From assembly GCF_000003605.2 (NCBI RefSeq), contig NW_003125895.1, positions 72,020-104,485 of the forward strand: a DNA stretch of 32,466 nt, in the 5' to 3' direction. The notes under the pieces are model-generated. The model made no database searches. It worked only from the letters and a program-made list of their open reading frames with translations, and was not told the origin of the DNA. Source of the stretch: Saccoglossus kowalevskii (Eukaryota; Hemichordata; Enteropneusta; Harrimaniidae). Each line of letters opens with the position of its first letter. Within the stretch, counting starts at the first letter, position 1. The position numbers and the translations under genes are program-made. This document shows, piece after piece, positions 10,484 to 21,097 of this stretch.

Positions 10484-10638
10484 TTCTATTCTATTCTATT
10501 CTATTCTATTCTATTCTATTCTATTCTATTCTATTCTATTCTATTCTATTCTATTCTATTCTATTCTATTCTATTCTATTCTATTCTATTGCATTCTATT
10601 TTATTTTATTCTATTCTATTCTAGTCTAGTCTAGTCTA
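10484..10638. repeat. (CTATT)n microsatellite passing into (CTAGT)n
   Basis: About 26 CTATT units with a few interruptions near 10591-10608, then three to four CTAGT units at the right end. The two CTATT arrays are about 880 bp apart with unrelated flanks. Confidence 0.95.
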
Positions 10639-11055
10639 TAGAGTCAGCACTCAGCATAGTGGCACCCACGTCTGATGGTGTATGGTAACGTCACTGCGCA
10701 ATATGATAATTAGAACGTTGGTGATATTTCCACTGCTTGGCCTGCTATGTACTCAGCTAATTCCTTGGTTTCAAGTTACATGATAACAACACTTTACTAT
10801 GTACTGGCGGATTTAACGAGATAGTACAGGGCAGTGTTGATTGAACGTCTTCCACGGACCGTCGTGCCTAGAAAGGTGACCTCCGACCAATGTACCCACA
10901 TTCAGTGACTGACTGAGTTACGGAGACGACAGCCAACCTGCCGTCGAGCTACTGGCCAAATATCCCTAAGCCGGCAAGTCTTCGCTCTCCATCGGGTTTG
11001 TCCATGTTATTTTCAAGCACTTGTTCACATATATGTCTTTACTTAACGCGTTTGA

Positions 11056-11265
11056 CTAGTCGACAATCACAGCCCTTTTAAGTACATCAAAGATCCTGAA
11101 CACACGGCAGTCATCATGCTCCACGAATTGATCGTCATCGATATTGGGTCGGATGGAAGCCTGGTCATATTGGCATCACAGATCTACCGCGGACACCACA
11201 AGATCCGAAAAAGCAAAGTACCGCCAACAGTAGAAATTGTAATGGACATCAAGAAGACCACATAG
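11056..11265 (+). other. Unexplained open frame, possible gene or transposon remnant
   Basis: A frame without a start at its left edge runs from 11056 to TAG 11263-11265. It is about 69 codons, or 50 from the internal ATG at 11116. It is richer in G/C-ending codons than its surroundings and encodes an Ile/Val-rich then Lys-rich peptide (LIVIDIGSDGSLVILASQIY, then KIRKSKVPPTVEIVMDIKK). I do not recognise it. It may be an isolated exon, a decayed transposon piece, or chance. Confidence 0.25.
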
Positions 11266-12596
11266 TGCCGTTCATATCCGGACATCTCACACACATACAC
11301 GAAGCATTACGGACCGCGTACTGTCAGATATTTGGTTTCTGCAGTTCGCAATCAAAAACATTGAACTCAGTAAATCAACATGGGCGGCTTCCCGCAGTCA
11401 GGAGTGTCGTATACACGGTCTGGTTGAACTCGATAAGAGATAAGTAAGTATTAACTTTGTTTTGTATATTTCAATAACTCTGATAGCGTCACGTCACTTG
11501 ATTTGGTTTTACGTAATAATTCTATACAGTGGCGTACATACGTAATGAATTTCAGCAATTAACACTGAGATCATTTCAGTGTTGGTTCCCCACAAATCAT
11601 TGTTTACAACCGGCTGCTTGTAACCATACATCACGGTTGCTATAGAAACGCTGGCAACTTTCTTGGCCTGGGTCTTGTAAAAATTGAGATGATGCTAGAC
11701 ACACACCGCTGCTAACTACTGTATAGCACGGTTGCTAAAGAAATCACTAGCCGTGCGTACAGGGATTATAACTATAAGCCTCTGAAGTGATAGACTATAA
11801 ATATAACGATTGTAAAGTTGATGCATTGTGATATTTCTTATAAGTGGCGTTAAAAAGCAATCTATATATATGATAATATAATAAAATATCAGTTTTCTTC
11901 TCACGGATTACGTTAACTACTTTATCCCAGATCGTGTCGTATTGCAAAATTGAGTCACGATCCCGGCCACCTGCTATGTCTATATCGGATACGTCAGCGA
12001 ATGTGAAACGTGACAATTACAGGAAGTTTTGAGACTATATGGGGTAATTAAATTGAAAATGATGGGCGTCATCGTAACGCGTGAAGTGTATACCGACCAG
12101 CCATAGTTGACAAACACGATCGTCGTCGGCATGCCGAGTAGCCACGCAAGCGGGTGTATCAACGCACTCGATGTAATAGAGTAATCGCAACAGTTTTTTA
12201 ATTCATACTTCCCGTTACTAGTGTATTCCAAATATTTAGAATCCTGTTCTTCATGTTATATGAGACACACGCAGTATTGGCCAGCCTCCAGCATAAAAAA
12301 AGGAACGCGGCATGTTTAATGAATTCCAAGATTACGTCATTTGATCTTTGTATTGAAATAATTGTCAGATTAAACACGTACATACATGTGATTCGTGGTG
12401 AAATTTATGGCATTTCGAGCAAACTCTGTTTCTGTCGACCCTTATGTTATCATTGAGCTTATTCTGTTTAATAAATCGACACAGTGTTGGTGACATTTTA
12501 TAAACAGTTTACAAGTTTTCAAACAACCGTATTGATGAAAAAGTGGTCTTCTTTTTGATACCAATATCTAAGATTACGCCGTGGTACGAGAATTTA
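11266..12596. other. Intergenic, no supported gene
   Basis: Contains a perfect 8-bp-arm hairpin (AACACTGA/TCAGTGTT, 11561-11583) and two RFX X-box-like motifs, GTTGCTATAGAAAC at 11636-11649 and GTTGCTAAAGAAAT at 11731-11744. Overlapping minus-strand frames at 11795-12383 show no family features. Confidence 0.35.
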
Positions 12597-12800
12597 GTAA
12601 CGACGACTAGCTGAGAGATTGGGCTGTATATTCAGTATGTCACGGTACGGTAACGTAGTAATGACCACTAGCTGAGAGATTGGGCTGTATATTCAGTATG
12701 TCACGGTACGGTAACGTAGTAATGACCACTAGCTGAGTGATTGGGCTGTATATTCAGTATGTCACGGTACGGGAACGTAGTAATGACCACTAGCTAATTG
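12597..12800. repeat. 61-bp tandem repeat, about 3.3 copies
   Basis: CTAGCT starts at 12607, 12668, 12729 and 12790, exactly 61 bp apart. The unit includes GATTGGGCTGTATATTCAGT and ATGTCACGGTACGG. The copies are nearly identical. Confidence 0.95.
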
Positions 12801-13015
12801 ACGTATAAAATATTCCCACCTTACTGTAGCATTTATCACATTTGTCTGTTTTCTATCAACAGCTTGACTCTGTCATACTTTCTTAATATAGACATCATTA
12901 TCTGGCCAGTTAAGTGACGCTTGCGAGGGTATGCATTACATGCATTAAATATGCCGAGTTCATCTATTCATAGTAACGTAGTGGCGGCTCAATCCTTTCT
13001 GACTCGCATACTTCA

Positions 13016-14033
13016 TGTCACAGCACATCAGTTATTATCAGCTATCTTCGCGACTCGATATCAAAACACATCAATTATTATCAATATATCATTGCGACTC
13101 GATATCACAACACATGAATTATTATCAATATATCATTGCGACTCGATATCACAACACATGAATTATTATCAATATATCATTGCGACTCGATATCACAACA
13201 CATGAATTATTATCAATATATCATTGCGACTCGATATCACAGCACATCAATTATTATCAATATATCATTGTGACTCGATATCACAGCACATCAATTATTA
13301 TCAATATATCATTGCGACTCGATATCACAGCACATCGATTATTATCAATATATCATTGCGACTCGATATCACAGCACATCAATTATTATCAATATATCAT
13401 TGCGACTCGATATCACAGCACATCAATTATTATCAATATATCATTGCGACTCGATATCACAGCACATCAATTATTATCAATATCATTGCGACTCGATATC
13501 ACAGCACATCAATTATTATCAATATATCATTGCGACTCGATATCACAGCACATCAATTATTATCAATATATCATTGCGACTCGATATCACAGCACATCAA
13601 TTATTATCAATATATCATTGCGACTCGATATCACAGCACATCAATTATTATCAATATATCATTGCGACTCAATATCACAGCACATCAATTATTATCAATA
13701 TATCATTGCGACTCGATATCACAGCACATTAATTATTATCAATATATCATTGCGACTCGATATCACAGCAGATCAATTATTATCAATATATCATTGCGAC
13801 TCGATATCACAGCACATTAATTATTATCAATATATCATTGCTACTCGATTTCACAACACATCAATTATTATCAGCATATTGTTGCGAATCGATATCACGT
13901 CACATCAATTATTTTCAGCATATCGTTGCTGCTCGATATCACAGCACATGAATTAGTTACCATAGCGTAGTAGCTTGATATCTCACAACGCATCAAATAG
14001 TATTAGCGCATTGTAGCAGCGCGATATCACGAT
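13016..14033. repeat. 44-bp satellite array A, about 23 copies
   Basis: The unit consists of CACATCAATTATTATCAATA followed by TATCATTGCGACTCGATATC and ACAG. The central copies are nearly identical and both edges are diverged, the usual pattern of unequal exchange. One unit near 13480 lacks 2 bp. The first few copies carry the variant ACAACACATGAATT. The long plus-strand frames across it (up to 258 codons) arise because the unit has no stop in any forward frame. Confidence 0.97.
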
Positions 14034-14118
14034 ATTAGAAGAAAGAGGATACACTGTTAAACATCACACCTTTGTCCATTTAGTTCAAGAATGATGAGCA
14101 ACGGTAAAGGTTTTGTTC

Positions 14119-14398
14119 ACAACTTAGCCTCGCCATTTGAACCTAAAAAAACCCTCATAATTGACACCGTGGGTCACGTTTATGATATATATTTGTAATA
14201 TTCTCTTTTAATAGTCAAAATTCTATGGATATTTGTTATATGACCACATACAGTATGTCATAATTGCCGGCATACCATCTTGACAATCATAAACATTTAT
14301 TTACTAATAAATATCAGCCTCGCAGCCATCGTTCTACAAATTACGGCTATAAATACACTCGTACATATCAAATGTCAGTATTCTATGGCTTATGCAAC
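14119..14398. repeat. Satellite-flank duplication, copy 1
   Basis: Matches 17097-17402 in the same orientation, about 3.0 kb apart. Shared blocks include ATATATTTGTAATATTCTCT, TAATTGCCGGCATACCATCT and AAACATTTATTTACTAATAA. The ORFs starting at TTG 14280 and TTG 17284 correspond but differ mostly at amino-acid-changing sites, so they are not supported as genes. Confidence 0.85.
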
Positions 14399-14904
14399 GA
14401 CTGCAATCGTAAATTCTTCACAAACTGACGCGAAAGTATTTTCGGGTTATTTAATGATTATTAATTTGATATACACATTTGATGATAAATTATTTTGATG
14501 AAGTTAGGGGAGCTTAACGCACTATTTCCCTCTCAAAGATCGGCATTTTGACAATTAAATCGTTCTATTTTTTGCGGCAGACGTCTGTGCCTTTCACACA
14601 AAACGCGGGATCTCGCAGTATAGGGAAAACCACCGGTTGCCCGACCATCATAAAAGAAAACCAAAATATTTAAAAACTTTCTTTTATATGTGTACTATTC
14701 AAATGTGTTGGCTTGCCTGTAAAGAAAGAAAGGGGAAAATATTGGGATCAACTTGTCTGTCGTCGTTAACACTCTCCTGTGTCTCGAATATTTTTCTTCA
14801 ATTATTTCGAAACTTATGTATACTGCCAATCAATGTAGAATCTTGGTAAGTTCAGTATTGAAATGTCTGGCACATATGTAATCGGAGTTAGTTGTCAATT
14901 AATA
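14399..14904. other. Spacer between the two satellite arrays
   Basis: AT-rich. A 70-codon frame at 14637-14849 has Cys-rich character but no recognisable family. Nothing else is seen. Confidence 0.35.
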
Positions 14905-16492
14905 TATGCAAATCATAGCGGCTCGATATCACAGCACATCAATTAATATCAATATATCATAGGGACTCGATATCACAGCACACAAATTTATATCAATATA
15001 TCATAGCGATTCGATATCACAACACATCAATTAATATCAATATATCATAGCAGCTCCATATCACAACACATCAATTAATATCAACATATCATAGAGGCTC
15101 GATATCACAGCACATCAATCAATATCAACATATCATAGAGGCTCGATATCGCAACACATCAATTAATATCAACATATCATAGAGGCTCGATATCGCAACA
15201 CATCAATCAATATCAACATATCATAGAGGCTCGATATCGCAACACATCAATCAATATCAACATATCATAGAAGCTCGATATCACGACACATCAATCAATA
15301 TCAACATATCATAGCGGTTCGATATCGCAACACATCAATTAATATCAACATATAATAGAAGCTCGATATCACAACACATCAATTAATATCAACATATCAT
15401 AGAAGCTCGATATCACATCACATCAGTTATTATCAACATGTCATAGCGGCTCGATATCACAACACATCAATCAATATCAACATGTCATAGCGGCTCGATA
15501 TCACAGCACATCAATTATTATCAATATATCATTGCGACTCGATATCACAGCACACAAATTTATATCAATATATCATAGCGTCTCGATATCACAGCACATG
15601 AATTAATATCAGCATATCATAGCGTCTCGATATCACAGCACATGAATTAATATCAGCATATCATAGCGTCTCGATATCACAGCACATGAATTAATATCAG
15701 CATATCATAGAAGCTCGATATCACAACACATCAATTAATATCAACATATCATAGCGTCTCGATATCACAGCACATGAATTAATATCAGCATATCATAGCG
15801 TCTCGATATCACAGCACATGAATTAATATCAGCATATCATAGAAGCTCGATATCACAACACATCAATTAATATCAACATATCATAGCGTCTCGATATCAC
15901 AGCACATGAATTAATATCAGCATATCATAGCGTCTCGATATCACAGCACATGAATTAATATTAACATATCATACCGTCTCGATATCACAGCACATGAATT
16001 AATATCAGCATATCATAGCGTCTCGATATCACAGCACATGAATTAATATCAGCATATCATAGAAGCTCGATATCACAACACATCAATTAATATCAGCATA
16101 TCATAGCGGCTCGATATCACGACACATCAATCAATATCAACATATCATAGCGGTTCGATATCACAACACATCAATCAATATCAACATGTCATAGCGGCTC
16201 GATATCACAGCACATCAATTATTTTCAATATATCATTGCGACTCGATATCACAGCACACAAATTTATATCAATATATCATAGCGTCTCGATATCACAGCA
16301 CATGAATTAATATCAGCATATCATATCATAGCGTCTCGATATCACAGCACATGAATTAATATCAGCATATCATAGAAGCTCGATATCACAACACATCAAT
16401 TAATATCAACATATCATAGCGTCTCGATATCACAACACATCAATTAATATCAGCATATCATAGCGGCTCGATATCACAACACATCAATTAAT
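14905..16492. repeat. 44-bp satellite array B, about 36 copies, with higher-order structure
   Basis: Related unit, with CACATCAATTAATATCAACA, TATCATAG and CTCGATATC. Two unit types alternate as A-A-B in 15570-16080 (132-bp period): type A has CGTCTC and CATGAATTAATATCAGCATA, type B has GAAGCTC and CAACACATCAATTAAT. A rare variant with CACACAAATTTATATCAATA occurs at 14979, 15551 and 16255. Array-A-like units are embedded next to the latter two. Confidence 0.95.
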
Positions 16493-17096
16493 TAATATAA
16501 CGGCTTATAATAGTGTGTACTTTAGTTCGAATCCAGCAATGTCGCCTATCCAGGTATCTGGTCGTCCGAAACTTAGTCAAATACCATTGCGAAGATTTTG
16601 TAGTCACGTGGTTCAAATTGAGGACCTCGTTCGCTATTCAAATTTAACATAAACAATATAACAATCCTTAGCTCAACATTGGTGGCATCATTACAAGACG
16701 GTACACGTATAGTGTGCAGTTGGACATATTGTCTAGATATGTAGGCAGACAGATCAGATATTTCTGTTCTGCACAATTCGTACTTTATTGAATCACATCA
16801 ACTACACAAGAGAATTCCCATGTGTTTGATCACATAAACAAGAATTTACAGGATCGTAAATTTAAATAGTCCGTCGTCCATTTAGAAAATAAATCATACG
16901 TAATACATTATCACACATGTCTTGTGTGACGACTGATTTATTCGTCTAAAGTAGAGTTCCTACATCATACTTACCAACAAATACTGCGAGAATTGAAGTA
17001 GTGTTTCGCCAGTGTGGTAGATTGCCAGGTTGCCAGAGGATACGCTGCCTATTTAGTTCAGTATTTACGAACATGTCTAAAATTTGTCATTATATC
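16493..17096. other. Spacer right of array B, no supported gene
   Basis: TTCGAATCC at 16528-16536 resembles a tRNA B-box core, but there is no A-box or cloverleaf around it. A 67-codon minus frame (16573-16776) has no family features. Confidence 0.35.
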
Positions 17097-17402
17097 ACAA
17101 TTTAGTAAGCTTCGGTATTCGAACCTAAAATAGTCTCATAATTGACATCGTGGATCACGGAAATATTTACGATATATATTTGTAATATTCTCTTTTAATA
17201 GTCTAAATTCTATGGACATTTGTTTGATGCTGGAAACTTTAATATAACCACATAAAATATTTCATAATTGCCGGCATACCATCTTGACAACTATAAACAT
17301 TTATTTACTAATAAATATCAACCTCGCATCCATCGTTCTACAAAATACCGCTATAAATATACTCGTACATGTTAAATGTCAGTATTCTATGGCTTATGCA
17401 AT
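17097..17402. repeat. Satellite-flank duplication, copy 2
   Basis: Second copy of 14119-14398, with about 22 extra bases near 17227-17248. Both copies lie to the right of a 44-bp array, implying duplication of an array-plus-flank unit. Confidence 0.85.
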
Positions 17403-20400
17403 GATATACAATCGCGAAGTTTGCATCGAGGCAGTACCAAAGACACTCATACACCAAACAACAATTTTGCTCTACTCCTTTACACGAATTGAGCTACTTA
17501 CATTGATTTTATCTCACAAATAACCAAATATGGGGAAACACTTCTACAAAAAAAGACTCACAACTGAATAAGACAGTAGATGCCACCGTCTACCGCTATA
17601 AAAGCTAAAACGAATTGTAACTTCCAGTATTTTTCTGTAAATCAATTAGCCGTTCACAATATTCAATATTCCAAACAAAATAGGTTGTGATAGAATTAAT
17701 TTGACCTGTATGTTTCCGGTTGTTGTGACAAAAAGAAAACGCTTATCCATAATTAGAGGAAGTTATACACTTATTTTTTTTATAAATTTACCTCATGACA
17801 ATATTCGCCATATCTGTTATCACATTTATCACGAATCACCCAAACATCCACAGAATAATCTTCTCCCAAACGACTACTGTGCAAAAGCATTTACTCGACA
17901 CCTTTCGTGCAGAATGCACAGAGTGGCAATTCACGTTCCCATTCTCAAGCAAAATGTACCGAATACGAATGCTATACTGTAGCGACCGTGACATGAACTA
18001 GAATTTTCGAGTTTTAATATCAATTGTGCACTAAGTAGAAGTATACACATCTGTTTCTATTGCGCTTAATTGAAAGACCTCAACAACTTTTGAAGTTATC
18101 GTTATATGTCACGGTTCTAATTGGCTTGCTGTTCACGCGTTTTAATAACTCATTATATGTTATTTGAGATAACCGTATTTGAAAAGTTCAGCTGTTTGGA
18201 TTGCCAAGTATTTTTTGGAAAATTAATGTAAATTTTTCAAATTATTGAAAAAATTCTTTATAGCTAAAAAAAACATGATGATAAGAAATAAACGCAATGG
18301 AAAGCCTGTCAACTCTTATAGTAAAGTCTGGAAAAAGTTAATTGCGAATAAAATCTGAAACGGATATTTTTATTATTGTAGTTAGAATTTAAATGGATAT
18401 TATGTTTGATACGGAATTACAAATTGAACTGAATGATACTGTAAGAGTGACTATGTAACTGAGAATACCGGGAATGTCATTCAATAATAAACCTAATCAA
18501 TAATAGACCGTAGACTAAAAAAAAACAAGTCTCGCGATTTCTCGTTCTGAGTGAGATCACGGCGGCCATTTCCGAAAGGTATGTTGAACGTGATAAAAAA
18601 GATTTCTTTAATCCGATTTGATCCGGATTAATAATTGTAGCTAGGGGGGTTCCTGAACCTGGAGGAGACGATCATAATTTGTCCGCTGTGTTTGGCATTC
18701 TCCGTGCAGCGACTGAGATGCCACAAGCACGCCACCAACGGTAATAATCAAACGATGCTTGTAAATTGTGTTTTTGGTTGAGCGTGATTCCTGAATAAAA
18801 TAAATACTGTTATTTTTGTTTGCTTCAATCACCCAACTGTTCTCTGCGTTTTGATCCGCTACACTGGCTGTAACTCAGTGATCTATTATAAATCCGTAAG
18901 GTCGTCGTGAATGGCCGCTGAGTTGGAATGACAAGTTTTAGGTTTCAAATACCCTATCGAAGTGTTCAATGTTCTTCGTGTAATTAGTTGTTCGCATGCA
19001 AGGAATTTTTCAACAGAAAAACGACGAATTAGGCCGAATTTTGTTAGCGGTTGACTTAATATTATCCCAACGAATCGTTTGGCTGTGAAAGATTCATATT
19101 TTTTCCTGATTTGTAGGAATCTGAAAAACGCGTTTCACAACTTAACTTGTCTCTTTATTACGTTTCATATCGTTTTCAAGAGTGTGGCCCCCATTTAATA
19201 AATTTTGCATTTATTTTATTAATACTTGTGCGCCAGCTGACTGTGGTTATTGCATGCATTAAATAACAGTCTCTTCATTCAATAATCAATTGGCAATTAT
19301 CCTAAATATATCTAAAACAGATTATCTCACCCCACAAAATAAGCAGTGTTTCAATTAGGCTATTTTTGCTGAATTGTATGGCCACTTTCTTTGATAAACT
19401 ACTGTATTACTACCTACGTTTTCCTCATTGAAATTAAGTCCTTGAATAAAAAAATATTATTCATTTCATGCGGTAAATGTCTTGACTGTTTCAGATAGGG
19501 AATGCTTATATTATAGCATGAAATCAAAAACTATTATCATCGATTATATACTATACCGGATGTCCCACTTTCTAATGTTTTATATATCTCAAAAAACCCA
19601 AGTTTGCAGCAGATAACGCAGTCCTAATCCTGAAACTGTGGCCAGTATACGATTCCGAGGTTGGGACATTCTACCCAGCAACCAGAGTACGTGTTACTAC
19701 ACGCGGTCAAAGATGCTAGTACATTACCTGAAATAACACGTGTCGATGACGTACCAGCGTCATGGACCCTCGACCACTTAGAAAAGTTGAGGTGTTGAAG
19801 AACAAATACATTTGAATGAATAAGTTGGGAATATTTGCTCGCCATGTATTCAAGATTTATTGTTTACAATAAAAAATGAATCAGAAACTATTATTATCGG
19901 TGGTATATTATATTTATTTATTTAGAGACACTTATGCATTTCATAGAGGAAAGTATTGATTACTACAAAACTGATGAAAGAAAAAAAATTAAAAGAATAA
20001 TTACTCACAGGAAGATAAGGAAAGTAACGAATTTCTTAGTTCAGTACGATTTAATGACGAGTAAGTGAAGTACTTTTAATGAACTGTGTAACTTTAATGC
20101 ACATATGTTTATCACTTGGCAATAATATGAAATGTTCGTGTATTGGGTTGCCGTCATTATGAATAGTTATTTGCGGTGGGTTTTATATTGATGGCATTCC
20201 AATAGAATATGAAATTCTTCCTCAATATGGTCTTGGTTGCACATGTTGCAAGTTCTATATTTCAAAAAGATATTTTGCGTCGCCCTACTTCCATGTACTT
20301 TGTCTGAATTGGTGACTTGGATGGTTTTATTAAGTTTAATCATACATTTGCATTATATTTTATCTGGTTGCACATCCTCTCTCTCGCCGAGACTGTGACA

Positions 20401-20495
20401 GTGAATCGTCATTCACAAACATCAACCAAAACATCGCCTAAGTAAACAAAAGCTGGTTCCTACCTCAAGTGACATGGCGCACCAGGCCACAAGGG
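17403..20495. other. Intergenic, no supported gene
   Basis: Mostly AT-rich. A GC-richer patch at about 18528-18582 (TCTCGCGA, GGCGGCCATTTCCG, then GAAAGGTATGT) could be a promoter and 5' exon end, but no downstream coding exon is convincing. A 73-codon minus frame at 19624-19845 contains an internal CAG|GTAATG and is unrecognised. Confidence 0.3.
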
Positions 20496-20858
20496 GCAGG
20501 TAACTAGTAACGGTTCCAGCATTCTGATTGGTTAATCACTTTCTCATTCTTTGTTCTATTTCCCTTGGTTACCTGACGTCGGGGCTTACGCTCGTTGACA
20601 TTCAATACAAAGAACAGGGTTTTCCTTTTACTCTCAAACGTTGCACGAATATAAAACTGTTTCTTTTGTTATCACTTTGCACAAAAATGCAAAAGGGAGC
20701 TAATACTACGTCAAGAATGAAGTATAAGCAGGCGGAATGAATGAACGTGGCGTCATTGCAGTATTACGGACACGATTACGCACGGAACGGAACTTGGAAT
20801 GTTTTCAAATTACGCCACGTGCATTTGTGGAACAATATGGCGATTACTAGTTACCTGC
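20496..20858. mobile_element. Possible MITE with GCAGGTAACTAGTAA terminal repeats
   Basis: GCAGGTAACTAGTAA at 20496-20510 is repeated exactly in reverse complement at 20844-20858, enclosing about 330 bp. The 70-codon frame within (20528-20740) has no recognisable features. No target duplication identified. Confidence 0.45.
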
Positions 20859-20976
20859 ATCCTACTTGTTTTTCGCCGGAAACCAGCGAATAATTGATGT
20901 TCTTACCGGCACCCAATGATTGATACGAAATTAGCCATGTTAATAAAAAGGAAAGCTGAAGTTGGAACATACACTT

Positions 20977-21097
20977 TTAAAGGCCAGTGGTCGTCGCGCC
21001 GCGTCCTGTTCGATATGGGACTCATAGCGACGTGTACAACGCGTGTTTATTTACATGAAATTCGAACACGCGCTGCGCGACGACCACAGCGCTTTAA
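20977..21097 (+). mobile_element. TTAA MITE family A, copy 3 (complete)
   Basis: 121 bp including TTAA at both ends. Terminal repeats AGGCCAGTGGTCGTCGCGC and, in reverse complement, AGCGCTGTGGTCGTCGCGC. Same interior as the other copies. TTAA duplications are typical of piggyBac-type elements (family knowledge); no transposase is present. Confidence 0.75.

Noticed and set aside
13180-13956. Long frames of 258, 198 and 110 codons
   Set aside because: All are produced by the stop-free 44-bp satellite and occur in three frames at once.
14280-14498. Paired similar frames at 14280-14498 and 17284-17523 as a duplicated gene
   Set aside because: Both start at TTG and the differences between them mostly change amino acids; they follow from the DNA duplication.
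13016-16492. CRISPR array interpretation of the regular repeats
   Set aside because: The repeats are contiguous 44-bp monomers without unique spacers, in a eukaryotic sequence.
16520-16540. TTAGTTCGAATCCAGC as a tRNA or SINE B-box
   Set aside because: No A-box at the right distance; the upstream sequence is satellite.
18638-18781. Plus-strand frame with CPLC and CHKH pairs suggesting a zinc finger
   Set aside because: Spacing does not fit C2H2 or other finger types I know, and the frame is short with a stop just upstream.
19624-19845. 73-codon minus-strand frame starting MASKYSQLIHS
   Set aside because: It contains an internal donor-like CAG|GTAATG and has decent codon content, but no family, partner exon or promoter could be supported.
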